From Pyrinomonadaceae bacterium (GTDB lineage: Bacteria > Acidobacteriota > Blastocatellia > Pyrinomonadales > Pyrinomonadaceae), in assembly GCA_013812565.1 (NCBI GenBank), contig JACCTF010000251.1:1-6342 (forward strand): a stretch of 6,342 nt of DNA. Reading direction: 5' to 3'. The notes below the pieces were generated by a model. That model was given only the letters and a program-made list of their open reading frames with translations. It was not told the origin of the DNA and did not search any database. Positions 1-5,526 of this stretch are shown piece by piece (positions within the stretch are counted from its first letter, which is position 1; the number at the start of each line of letters is the position of its first letter). Both the position numbers and the translations under genes were made by a program.

Positions 1-53
1 GCGCGTGACAAGTTGAAGCGCCTTTATCCATCGCAATCACCATGATGAACTAC
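1..53. other. Window-edge sequence with no recognised gene
   Basis: No feature can be supported here. One reading frame gives a short open stretch ending at a TGA (43-45) and another ends at a TAG (54-56), so the 3' end of an upstream gene could run into this edge. Neither peptide is recognisable to me. The region precedes the palindromes that I take as the left side of the IS200-type element. Confidence 0.3.
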
Positions 54-79
54 TAGTTGAAACTATGCACTTAAGTGCA
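54..79. repeat. Two adjacent palindromes, candidate left-end recognition hairpins of the IS200 element
   Basis: TAGT-TGAA-ACTA (54-65) is directly followed by the perfect 14 nt palindrome TGCACTTAAGTGCA (66-79). They lie 57 bases before the tnpA start codon. IS200/IS605 transposases bind subterminal hairpins, so either could be the left-end hairpin. The palindromes are seen directly; the role is inferred. A second, structurally different hairpin follows at 107-135. Confidence 0.4.
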
Positions 80-106
80 AGGCTTTAGCTGCTACACACT
101 TTCCAC

Positions 107-135
107 GCCGGGTGCTGTCGAGTACAACACCGGGC
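107..135 (+). promoter_or_regulatory. Stem-loop abutting the tnpA start codon, possible translation block
   Basis: Bases 107-118 can pair with 124-135 around a five-base loop (CGAGT), with mismatches at 110/132 and 115/127 and ten Watson-Crick pairs. The 3' arm ends on the base before the ATG at 136. No free Shine-Dalgarno sequence is visible, because the CGGG-rich segment before the ATG is inside the stem. In the well-studied IS200 of enteric bacteria, a 5' leader stem-loop hides the tnpA ribosome site and keeps transposition low. A similar function here is an inference from geometry. Confidence 0.45.
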
Positions 136-570
136 ATGGGAGAGAACCGATACGGCGGACACACGGTCACACGGCTGACGGCGCACGACGTGTGGGTGAC
201 GAAGTACCGCAAGCATGTGCTCGTGGGCGACATCAAAGTGCGGTGCCGCGATCTGCTGGTGCAGATCTGCGATGCCGAGGATGTGCGGATACTCAAAGGC
301 GTGGTCAGCAAAGATCATGTCCACATGCACATCGAGTACGCGCCGTCGAAGTCCGTGTCCGATCTGGTCAAGCGGATGAAGGGGCGCACGTCGCGGCTGC
401 TCCAGCAGGTGTACCCCAACTTGCGGAAGCAATACTGGGGGCGGCACTTCTGGGCCATTGGGTACGGCGCGTGGAGCACCGGCAACATCACGGAAGAAGC
501 GGTGCAGCAGTATCTTGAGCATCATCGTCATCCGTCGAACGGGCAAAGCGATCCGTTCATCCTTGAGTGA
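136..570 (+). CDS. tnpA: IS200/IS605-family transposase TnpA (Y1 HUH endonuclease)
   Basis: A 144-residue single-strand DNA transposase that nicks and rejoins element ends through a 5'-phosphotyrosine. The protein starts MGENRYGGHT, the usual opening of this family, so I place the start at the ATG at 136 rather than an upstream in-frame GTG at 112. The metal-binding HUH motif is H61-V-H63 in KDHVHMHIEY. The segment NLRKQYWGRHFWAIGY (about 95-110) is typical. The catalytic tyrosine should be Y126 in QQYLEHH, on the helix near the C-terminus. The position four residues on, a glutamine in IS608 TnpA, is H130 here. The length equals a full-size family member and no key motif is broken, so it looks intact. 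Expression is probably held down by the stem-loop directly upstream. No tnpB follows. Confidence 0.94.
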   Translation: MGENRYGGHTVTRLTAHDVWVTKYRKHVLVGDIKVRCRDLLVQICDAEDVRILKGVVSKDHVHMHIEYAPSKSVSDLVKRMKGRTSRLLQQVYPNLRKQYWGRHFWAIGYGAWSTGNITEEAVQQYLEHHRHPSNGQSDPFILE

Positions 571-575
571 GTCGG

Positions 576-599
576 ACTTTCAGTTTTATAATGAAAAGT
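576..599. repeat. Imperfect hairpin, candidate right-end recognition structure of the IS200 element
   Basis: ACTTTC (576-581) can pair with GAAAAGT (593-599), leaving A594 bulged and an 11-base AT-rich loop. It begins five bases after the tnpA stop codon and ends five bases before the M61 stop codon. A bulged subterminal hairpin is what TnpA enzymes of this family bind at the right end. The low GC content and lack of a T-run make it a poor terminator for either gene. The role is inferred. Confidence 0.4.
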
Positions 600-604
600 G
601 TGGT

Positions 605-2422
605 TTATTTGCCGGCGAGCCATTGGCTTAGCAACTCTTTTTGATGGGCAGTTGCTCTCGGCAAAGGTTGTAATTTCCACTCAGCTTCTTCGACAAGTTT
701 CACTGGCATGTTTAGCTGCACAGGTTTCCCTTCGCGTAGCAGTTTGAGCGAGACAAGTTGGCCTTCCTTGTTCGCAAACATCTGACGAAACTCGCTGGCC
801 CATTCAGGGTTGCTGACCGTGATCTGACCGACGCTCACCAACACATCTGCTTCGCGTACACCCGCCGCCGCTGCCGCACCGTCCGGTAGCACTGCGCCGA
901 TGCGACCGTCCAGCCCCGACGCGATCCCCAAACGTGGCACTCGGCTCTTGACCTCGGCGAATTGCAAGCCGACGAAGGCAAGTGTTTCTTTGAAGGGTAG
1001 GGAAGCCGTGTCACCAACGAACTTGTCGAAAAAACTTTGATAATTACTTTTGGTCAAACGATTGATCTCAGCGATAAGGTCTGTAGAGGTGAAACCGCGT
1101 TTGTGCTTGTAGTAGTTTTGGTAGAGCGTTCGCATCACATCGTCAAGCGTGCGTACGCCGTTTGTGTCATGCCGGATAGAGAGATCAAGAAGCAGTCCGA
1201 TGATATTACCGCGCGAGTAGTAGTCAATAGTGAAAGGCTGCCCTTGGCCGCCTGCCCCTCCGAGCCACGTGTTGACGCTTGCGTCCTCAAGGGAGATATA
1301 GTGCGCCGCTTCCGCTGCTTGAACTTGAATAATCGTTTGGACAATTCCTTGCAGATATTCCTCTCGGTTTGTCAGACCTGCGCGGAGCATGCCGCGGGTT
1401 GTGTAGTAATCTGTTACTCCCTCGGAAAACCACAGCAGCGGCGTGTAGTTACGCTGATCGTAGCGGTACGGCCACATCTCTGCGGGGCGTATGCGCTTAA
1501 CATTGTAAGCGTGAAAGAACTCGTGTGAAGTTAGGCTGGTGAGTCCTTCGAACGCGGCGCTTGTGGCTGCTTGCTTCGGCAGAATTCCCAAGTATGAATT
1601 GGCGTGCTCCAATCCGCCTGACACCAGCGGACTTTCGTCAAACACATTGATCGTCAAGTAACTTTTATATGGAATCTCCCCGAACATCTGATTGTGTACA
1701 TCGATCACCTTAAGGTAATTGTCGGCAAGTTTCTTCAAGTCAGATTCTGCCATGACTCCTTTAGGCGTTACCGCCAATTTGTGGGGCACGCCGCGTAAAG
1801 AAAGTGTCACCAAATCAAACTCACCGACCAGCATCGGACAATCAACCAGCACGTCATAGTTTTCAGCCGCGAATGTCGTCGGATCGGCAGTCGCACCGAG
1901 GCCGGATGCGATACTCCATCCGGGCGGTAGTTTAAAAGTAACAGTAGCTGGCGTGTCCAGTGTGTGTTCCTTGATGTAGAGGAAGAAATTAGTACCGTTC
2001 AGGATCGCGTATGTCGGAGTGACCTGTGATTTATTCAGATCGAGTTGGCCTGCCATGTAATCGAAGTTGACGCGTACGACGGATGCGCCACGTGTGTCAA
2101 TCGTCCACATACTGTCGTGCGGTTTGCGGTGGCGTAAGGGTCGACCAGACTGATCTGTAAAGGTTAGCCGCCTGATGTTGCGCGAAAAGTCTTCGGTTGT
2201 ATAGTAGCCGGGCGTCCAGTTAGGAACACCTAAAGTTAGATGCTCCTGTTTGACACCGGTAATCGTAGTGCTGATCTGTAAAATTGGCTGTTTGGGATTG
2301 GGGATTGTCACTACATTTTCAATGCGTGTGACTGCTGCCGCTGTAGTCGCAAGCCACAGCGTCAAGAACGCCGCGATCACGCCGCACTGTACTACCTGCA
2401 TAAAATGTTTATAGCTTGCCAT
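605..2422 (-). CDS. Exported M61-family metallopeptidase (glycyl aminopeptidase-like) with C-terminal PDZ domain
   Basis: A zinc peptidase of the M61 family, which includes glycyl aminopeptidases; it probably acts outside the cytoplasm. From the ATG at 2422 it has 605 residues. Residues 1-30 form a signal peptide: lysine near the start, a hydrophobic core (VIAAFLTLWLATTAAA), then likely cleavage before VTRIE. An N-terminal beta-rich domain follows. The catalytic part has GGLEHANS (269-276), the zinc motif HEFFH (300-304) and the third ligand glutamate in WFSEG (331-335). A PDZ domain spans about 497-575 (GRIGAVLPDGAAAAAGV). All catalytic residues are present. An upstream in-frame ATG at 2485 would give 626 residues but a charged, overlong leader; it has AGGA ten bases ahead, so it cannot be excluded. 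The gene lies between two insertion sequences, and the IS5 copy sits 96 bases upstream of the chosen start. The natural substrate is unknown. Confidence 0.92.
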   Translation of the reverse strand: MASYKHFMQVVQCGVIAAFLTLWLATTAAAVTRIENVVTIPNPKQPILQISTTITGVKQEHLTLGVPNWTPGYYTTEDFSRNIRRLTFTDQSGRPLRHRKPHDSMWTIDTRGASVVRVNFDYMAGQLDLNKSQVTPTYAILNGTNFFLYIKEHTLDTPATVTFKLPPGWSIASGLGATADPTTFAAENYDVLVDCPMLVGEFDLVTLSLRGVPHKLAVTPKGVMAESDLKKLADNYLKVIDVHNQMFGEIPYKSYLTINVFDESPLVSGGLEHANSYLGILPKQAATSAAFEGLTSLTSHEFFHAYNVKRIRPAEMWPYRYDQRNYTPLLWFSEGVTDYYTTRGMLRAGLTNREEYLQGIVQTIIQVQAAEAAHYISLEDASVNTWLGGAGGQGQPFTIDYYSRGNIIGLLLDLSIRHDTNGVRTLDDVMRTLYQNYYKHKRGFTSTDLIAEINRLTKSNYQSFFDKFVGDTASLPFKETLAFVGLQFAEVKSRVPRLGIASGLDGRIGAVLPDGAAAAAGVREADVLVSVGQITVSNPEWASEFRQMFANKEGQLVSLKLLREGKPVQLNMPVKLVEEAEWKLQPLPRATAHQKELLSQWLAGK

Positions 2423-2518
2423 TCCGTTGTATTGTTCCTTGCCCTGAAGATTATCTCTGACCAATTTCTTCCCAGCACTCTGCATTTGATGACAGTCCTG
2501 TAGAGACTTGCGTTACTA

Positions 2519-2534
2519 GGTAGTGTTGACGTAA
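2519..2534 (+). repeat. Left terminal inverted repeat of the IS5-family element
   Basis: GGTAGTGTTGACGTAA matches the reverse complement of the right end except at two positions. It is preceded by the CTA target copy at 2516-2518. The repeat contains TTGAC, a -35-like sequence pointing into the transposase gene, but no usable -10 lies at the right spacing before the start codon. Confidence 0.88.
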
Positions 2535-2553
2535 AGAAGCTAAACTGCTCTAC

Positions 2554-2901
2554 ATGATGACAGTTAAGCTGAGCGACGACCAGTGGCAAAAGATTCTGCC
2601 CGTTTTGAAAACCTGTCCACAAATAAGGCTCGGAGCCGGACGCGATGTGCGACGTTTCCTCGAAGCCGTCTTGTGGGTCACTCGCTCGGGAGCGCAATGG
2701 CGACTCTTGCCCAAACAATATGGCAACTGGAACTCGATTTATAAACGCTTCGCCCGGTGGAGTGAACTCAAGGTCTTTGAGAAGTTGTTCGAGCATTTTT
2801 CACAAGACCGCGACATGCAATATCTGTTGATTGACTCGACCATCGTGCGCGCTCATGCGTGTGCCGCTGGCGCACAAAAAAAGACGGTGCACAAAGTTTA
2901 G
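2554..2901 (+). CDS. IS5-family transposase, first frame (N-terminal part, OrfA)
   Basis: This 115-residue product is the N-terminal part of the IS427-type transposase. Residues 6-80 match the DNA-binding DUF4096-type domain (LSDDQWQKILPVL, then DVRRFLEAVLWVTRSGAQW and LPKQYGNWNSIYKRF). The first catalytic aspartate is D94 in LLIDSTIVRAH. The frame closes at TAG 2899-2901, shortly after the A-run at 2876-2882. Made alone, the product lacks the other two catalytic residues; a -1 shift on the A-run joins it to the second frame and yields about 250 residues. Tandem ATGs at 2554 and 2557 are both possible starts; no convincing ribosome site precedes them. Unshifted OrfA could act as a competitor, as proposed for other frameshifted elements (inference). 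Confidence 0.92.
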   Translation: MMTVKLSDDQWQKILPVLKTCPQIRLGAGRDVRRFLEAVLWVTRSGAQWRLLPKQYGNWNSIYKRFARWSELKVFEKLFEHFSQDRDMQYLLIDSTIVRAHACAAGAQKKTVHKV

Positions 2902-3305
2902 GCAGAAGTCGCGGCGGCTTTTCCACCAAGCTTCACTTGGCAACTGACGCTTTAGGCAACGCGTTGTGCTTCATCTTGACAGGCGGCGAGCGCAATGACA
3001 TCACGCAAGCCGAACAGTTAATTGAAAACTTCCCCGCCGATCACGTGATCGCCGACAAGGGTTATGATGCACAGGCTTTCGTCTTGAAACTGAGAGAGCG
3101 AAACTGTGCAGTCGTCATCCCTTCACGCATCAATCACAAAGTGCAACGACAGATTGATCTGCATCTGTACAAAGAACGACACTTGATTGAAAACCAAATT
3201 GGCAAGTTGAAACACTCTCGTCGAGTGTTTTCACGTTTCGATAAATTGGCAAAGAACTATTTGAGCTTTATCCATCTCGCCAGCACAGTCATCTGGCTCA
3301 GGTAG
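2859..3305 (+). CDS. IS5-family transposase, second frame (catalytic C-terminal part, OrfB)
   Basis: This open frame overlaps OrfA in the -1 frame and carries the rest of the DDE domain. The start given is the first in-frame GTG (2859), but the frame is probably entered by ribosomal frameshifting, with translation continuing from GAC at 2883. In the predicted 250-residue fusion the join reads AGAQKKDGAQSLGRSRGG, a smooth match to the usual AGAxKKxGxQALGRSRGG run of the group. The catalytic residues are D94 (OrfA), D168 in VIADKGYD and E213 in YKERHLIENQIGKLK, which fits the Y-x2-R-x3-E-x6-K signature. It ends FIHLASTVIWLR, as full-length relatives do, with the TAG stop directly before the right inverted repeat. 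No internal stop or deletion is seen. Confidence 0.92.
   Translation: MCRWRTKKDGAQSLGRSRGGFSTKLHLATDALGNALCFILTGGERNDITQAEQLIENFPADHVIADKGYDAQAFVLKLRERNCAVVIPSRINHKVQRQIDLHLYKERHLIENQIGKLKHSRRVFSRFDKLAKNYLSFIHLASTVIWLR
2877..2883 (+). promoter_or_regulatory. A AAA AAG slippery heptamer for programmed -1 frameshift
   Basis: Relative to the OrfA frame the bases read A AAA AAG, the same heptamer that drives -1 shifting in E. coli dnaX. Shifting here moves ribosomes from OrfA (which stops 16 bases later) into OrfB at GAC 2883, restoring a continuous transposase. The run is seven A residues at 2876-2882 followed by G. I did not find a strong stimulatory stem just downstream. The site is seen directly; its use is inferred from the conserved protein across the join. 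Confidence 0.85.
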
Positions 3306-3321
3306 TTATGTCAACACAACC
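3306..3321 (-). repeat. Right terminal inverted repeat of the IS5-family element
   Basis: TTATGTCAACACAACC is the inverted partner of the left end, and the CTA target copy follows at 3322-3324. The transposase stop codon (3303-3305) touches its inner edge, so the element has essentially no spare sequence on this side. Confidence 0.88.
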
Positions 3322-3346
3322 CTAGGGTGACGACATTGAAATTTGA

Positions 3347-3375
3347 ACTAAACTCTCCTTTTAACTTTTCGTCAA
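3347..3375 (-). promoter_or_regulatory. Candidate sigma-70 promoter facing the M61 peptidase gene
   Basis: On the minus strand, TTGACG (3375-3370) and TTTAGT (3352-3347) are separated by 17 bases: 5 of 6 and 4 of 6 consensus matches. Transcription would begin near 3340 and run toward the M61 gene, but the IS5 element now lies between. Without the IS, the leader to the M61 start would be roughly 110 bases. The assignment is by eye and moderate at best. Confidence 0.35.
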
Positions 3376-3382
3376 AAGAGTA

Positions 3383-3411
3383 TTGACAAGTTACTGGTGC
3401 GGTAATACATT
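3383..3411 (+). promoter_or_regulatory. Candidate sigma-70 promoter facing the ECF sigma factor gene
   Basis: A perfect TTGACA (3383-3388), a 17-base spacer and TACATT (3406-3411), which keeps T1, A2, A4 and T6 of the consensus. Start of transcription would be near 3418, giving a leader of about 400 bases before the sigma factor ATG. It could instead drive a short untranslated RNA from the gap. Confidence 0.45.
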
Positions 3412-3673
3412 GCACGTGACGTAAGCGCATCACCTCACATGATCTTCCGCACACGCTGACGGTTTAAATACTTTAACCCTCTCCGCAGCCTTTCAAAAGT
3501 AGCCTAGCCCCCTTTACCTCAGTCTTTAATTTCTGCAAGCAAGCTAATAATCTAAACTCTACCTTAACCAAATGCACCGGAGTTTAAAAGTTATTTACTT
3601 CATCGATTGTTAAAAGAGGCATAGAATCGAGGCAGTAGATGTTGTTACACGTTTTCAAACAACGCAGCATTAT

Positions 3674-3738
3674 TTGGTTAAGGGCCTAAGCAGGTACGAA
3701 AGATGTGCCACACTTTACGTTGGTTAAGTGGCTTAAGC
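3674..3738 (+). repeat. Pair of direct repeats, each with a TTAAG/CTTAA dyad
   Basis: TTGGTTAAGGGCCTAAGC (3674-3691) and TTGGTTAAGTGGCTTAAGC (3720-3738) match at 17 of 19 aligned positions and start 46 bases apart. The second contains a perfect TTAAG-TGG-CTTAA dyad and the perfect palindrome GGCTTAAGCC (3730-3739); the first is an imperfect version. Paired dyads ahead of a regulator gene could be operator half-sites or RNA hairpins. No known binding protein is recognised. Confidence 0.45.
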
Positions 3739-3739
3739 C

Positions 3740-3760
3740 TTTGGCATTGGGATTGCCAAA
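3740..3760 (+). repeat. Perfect 7-bp hairpin upstream of the sigma factor
   Basis: TTTGGCA and TGCCAAA pair perfectly around the seven-base loop TTGGGAT. It directly follows the second dyad repeat and ends 63 bases before the sigma factor ATG. It is followed by CAAAAG rather than a T-run, so it is not a standard terminator; it may be a leader structure. Confidence 0.4.
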
Positions 3761-3823
3761 CAAAAGCTGCGTTTAGCCCGTGAAATATGTTTGCGGTGCA
3801 GTAGCGCAGGAAGCAGAAGGGCA

Positions 3824-4447
3824 ATGATTACTACAGAAACATATACAAGTTGGCAGAACGTCGGACATATGGCATCAGCAGCCGAGACTCAAATCACACC
3901 CACATCCGACTACATGTTGGCGCAGAGGGCTGCGAAGAATGACATGGAAGCTTTCGAGGAGATGTATAAACGCCATAATCGCCGGGTGTACAGCTTATGC
4001 CTGCGCATGACCGGGAACGTCTCCGAAGCAGAGGATCTGGCGCAAGATGTCTTTGTTCACTTACACCGTAAGATCGGAAGTTTTCGTGGAGAGTCAAGTT
4101 TCACCACTTGGCTCCATCGCCTGACGGTGAACCAAGTGCTAATGCACTTTCGCAAGCGCGGTGTGCGTTTAGAACGAACAACCGAGGATGGCGACGTGCC
4201 GGTGCAGATAGTCCTCGGTACAGATAAACCGAACCATATGCCGGTGGTCGAGCGAATAGCTTTAGACAAAGCAATTGCCCAACTGCCACCCGGCTATCGC
4301 ACCGTGTTCATGCTTCATGACGTTGAAGGGCACGAGCATGAAGAGATCGCACGAATGCTCGGCTGTGCCGTGGGGACATCGAAGTCGCAACTACATAAAG
4401 CGCGGATGAAATTGCGCGGATTGCTTAGGCAACAGAACCACGTATAG
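3824..4447 (+). CDS. ECF-type RNA polymerase sigma factor (RpoE-like, sigma-70 family)
   Basis: A 207-residue sigma factor with only regions 2 and 4, which directs RNA polymerase to a dedicated promoter set. Region 2 covers about residues 43-112 ([16 protein letters not shown], the core-binding EDLAQDVF at 70-77, then [21 protein letters not shown]). Region 4 spans about 146-201 ([20 protein letters not shown], then the helix-turn-helix [22 protein letters not shown]). The linker between them is about 35 residues. I chose ATG 3824, just after AGAAGGG, although that spacing is tight; ATG 3869 (192 residues) is also credible, and a TTG at 3791 is less so. No anti-sigma gene or zinc-finger HC2 partner follows: the next gene converges 35 bases on. 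Control may lie in the long structured leader, or the partner may be elsewhere. The target regulon is unknown. Confidence 0.92.
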   Translation: MITTETYTSWQNVGHMASAAETQITPTSDYMLAQRAAKNDMEAFEEMYKRHNRRVYSLCLRMTGNVSEAEDLAQDVFVHLHRKIGSFRGESSFTTWLHRLTVNQVLMHFRKRGVRLERTTEDGDVPVQIVLGTDKPNHMPVVERIALDKAIAQLPPGYRTVFMLHDVEGHEHEEIARMLGCAVGTSKSQLHKARMKLRGLLRQQNHV

Positions 4448-4482
4448 CAATCCTGAATTTTTCAACACGGCTTCAACAAAAA

Positions 4483-5487
4483 CTACTTTACGCTTGTTGT
4501 CGCAAGCAACGGCTTGATCGCTGCCTCAAGCGTCGCTTCCGAATCCTTGATCTGAATGTTCGGGAAAAGATGCCACCGCTCGACGTGCTCAACAGAATCT
4601 CCAGCCTCCATGTCGGCCAACGGAGCTAATGTTTCGATCTCGATAAACGGCCCGGCGGTATAAACTTCCGTACTGCTGCCATAGTCAGGATAGGTCGCAC
4701 CATCTTTGTAGGCGAAACGCTTCATGAACATAGTCTCGCCAAGGTGGTAAGCCGCCCACCCCTGCTTGTTTGCAATCCCGATCTTCTGCGGTTCATTCAT
4801 CGCATCGACTACCTTCAAGCGAATATACCTCTCGCCGATCATCCAACGCGGGTCATTCAACTTCGTATAGTGCCAGAGCACCATGGGCCGAGCGGGCAAC
4901 AAGTAATCATCGTGGCTGCGGTAAGGCTCTTGCGGAAGAATAGCGATGCCGCCGCCGCGCAGGATGGTCAACGCCCAGGGAGCGACACGAATGGCCCAAA
5001 GGTTTCTATTGGTAAGTTTATGCTGCACCATGACGCCGCTTCCTTGCGGATCAAGCGTGATGGTCATCTGCTTCTCGACGCCTGTCTTCGGTTCGACCGG
5101 CTGAATTAAGCGGATCGAATTGCCGCCCTCAATCTTATATGTGACAGGACTGTTGTCAGGCGAGTATGAGCGTGGCATAGCTTCGGGTGCCGTCCACAAA
5201 CGATGACCTCCCCACGGCTTCCACTCGCCAAGTTCAGTCTTTACACCACTGCCAGTGAGTTCGGCAAACATGTTTTCGGCATTCAGAAATCCATACCGGA
5301 TCACACGCGGACCGATGTCCGTAGTGACGATCACTTCGACAGTGCCGTTGGACAAACGGTAGCAATTAGGTTGATTGAAATATGCGACTTTCTCAACTTT
5401 AACTTGTCCCTCCACAACCGTCGTAGGCAGTGTGGCGCACAACAAACAAAGAAAGATTCTAAACAGCCGAAACTTGATGCACATCAT
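4483..5487 (-). CDS. Exported DUF4380 domain protein of unknown function
   Basis: A 334-residue protein that I recognise as DUF4380. Residues 1-27 look like a signal peptide (lysine and arginine early, then LFRIFLCLLCATLPTTVVEG), with mature sequence from about QVKVEK. Family-like blocks are VEVIVTTDIGPRVIRYGF (50-67), GGHRLWTAPE (93-102), the SPDNSPVTY segment (109-117), VAPWALTIL (168-176), NDPRWMIGERYI (211-222) and VEHVERWHLFP (299-309). The pattern resembles the galactose-mutarotase-like beta-sandwich, so binding or processing a sugar is plausible but unproven. The start has an excellent ribosome site, AAGAGGAG five bases ahead; the second ATG at 5484 is equally well placed. The gene follows the GH172/DUF2961 gene in the same direction after 142 bases, suggesting a joint carbohydrate role. 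No terminator is evident in the 35 bases between its stop and that of the sigma factor. Confidence 0.85.
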   Translation of the reverse strand: MMCIKFRLFRIFLCLLCATLPTTVVEGQVKVEKVAYFNQPNCYRLSNGTVEVIVTTDIGPRVIRYGFLNAENMFAELTGSGVKTELGEWKPWGGHRLWTAPEAMPRSYSPDNSPVTYKIEGGNSIRLIQPVEPKTGVEKQMTITLDPQGSGVMVQHKLTNRNLWAIRVAPWALTILRGGGIAILPQEPYRSHDDYLLPARPMVLWHYTKLNDPRWMIGERYIRLKVVDAMNEPQKIGIANKQGWAAYHLGETMFMKRFAYKDGATYPDYGSSTEVYTAGPFIEIETLAPLADMEAGDSVEHVERWHLFPNIQIKDSEATLEAAIKPLLATTSVK

Positions 5488-5492
5488 TCATG

Positions 5493-5500
5493 CTCCTCTT
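5493..5500 (-). promoter_or_regulatory. Strong Shine-Dalgarno site of the DUF4380 gene
   Basis: Minus-strand AAGAGGAG lies five bases before the ATG at 5487 and eight before the in-frame ATG at 5484. It is the clearest ribosome site in the window and fixes the start to one of these two codons. Confidence 0.8.
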
Positions 5501-5526
5501 AAAGATTAGCCACGGCAAAGATAGAA

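Larger units (their letters stand above)
54..603 (+). mobile_element. IS200/IS605-family insertion sequence, tnpA only (ends approximate)
   Basis: A single Y1 transposase gene with no tnpB accessory gene is flanked by palindromic sequence on both sides, the organisation of IS200-type elements. These elements move as single strands, recognise subterminal hairpins, and make no terminal inverted repeats or target duplications. The exact ends therefore cannot be fixed from one copy. The limits given are the outer edges of the palindromes at 54-79 and 576-599 plus a few bases. The coding part is visibly GC-richer than the rest of the window (36 of 60 bases at 181-240), which fits arrival from elsewhere. 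The right side stops immediately before the stop codon of the minus-strand M61 gene at 605. Confidence 0.6.
2519..3321 (+). mobile_element. Complete IS5-family (IS427-like) insertion sequence, 803 bp
   Basis: The element has terminal inverted repeats (2519-2534 and 3306-3321, 14 of 16 positions identical when inverted) and is flanked on both sides by the trinucleotide CTA (2516-2518 and 3322-3324). The flanks can also be read as CTAG on both sides, which fits the YTAR-type target preference known in this family. It encodes one DDE transposase split over two frames by a -1 frameshift site, as is common in the IS427 group. The ends, target duplication, slippery site and catalytic triad are all intact, so it looks recent and potentially active. 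It is inserted between the minus-strand M61 gene and the promoter-bearing gap at 3325-3823. Confidence 0.93.
3325..3823. other. AT-rich gene-free gap with promoters, dyad repeats and a hairpin
   Basis: About 500 bases between the IS5 element and the sigma factor hold no long open frame. The sequence is AT-rich (18 of 60 bases are G or C at 3541-3600). It contains two candidate promoters facing away from each other (3347-3375 minus, 3383-3411 plus), a pair of near-identical 18-19 base dyad motifs (3674-3738), a hairpin (3740-3760) and a possible 16-codon leader frame (3639-3689). An 8-base inverted pair, AACGCAGC (3661-3668) and GCTGCGTT (3766-3773), brackets the repeats. No tRNA or known riboswitch is recognised. 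Confidence 0.5.

Noticed and set aside
22..32. CTTTATCCATC is shared with the 3' end of the IS5 transposase (3266-3276), suggesting a transposase remnant at the window edge
   Set aside because: An 11-base match is expected by chance several times in a window this size, and no frame at the edge gives a matching C-terminus without repeated shifts.
85..546. A 153-codon open frame on the minus strand across the IS200 transposase
   Set aside because: It is antisense to a clear tnpA with HUH and tyrosine motifs; the translation is rich in R, H, P and V with no family pattern, as expected for a GC-rich shadow frame.
1037..1528. A 163-codon plus-strand frame inside the M61 gene
   Set aside because: It lies entirely opposite the conserved catalytic region of the peptidase and shows no recognisable domain.
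2526..2554. TTGACG in the left inverted repeat with TCTACA 17 bases on, considered as a transposase promoter
   Set aside because: The -10 is poor and overlaps the first ATG, so transcription would start inside the gene.
2392..2796. A 134-codon minus-strand frame spanning the M61 start and the IS5 left end
   Set aside because: It crosses an IS boundary and is antisense to the transposase N-terminal domain, so it cannot be an ancestral gene.
3365..3378. CTTTT-CGTC-AAAAG hairpin considered as a terminator
   Set aside because: The stem is only five pairs of mostly A-T, has no T-run on either strand, and overlaps both candidate promoters.
3325..3823. The long gap examined for a tRNA, CRISPR array or toxin-antitoxin genes
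   Set aside because: There is no cloverleaf, no regularly spaced repeat-spacer pattern (only two motif copies) and no open frame of gene length.
4448..4482. The convergent gap examined for a bidirectional terminator
   Set aside because: It holds a T-run and direct repeats of TTCAAC but no inverted repeat able to form a stable stem.
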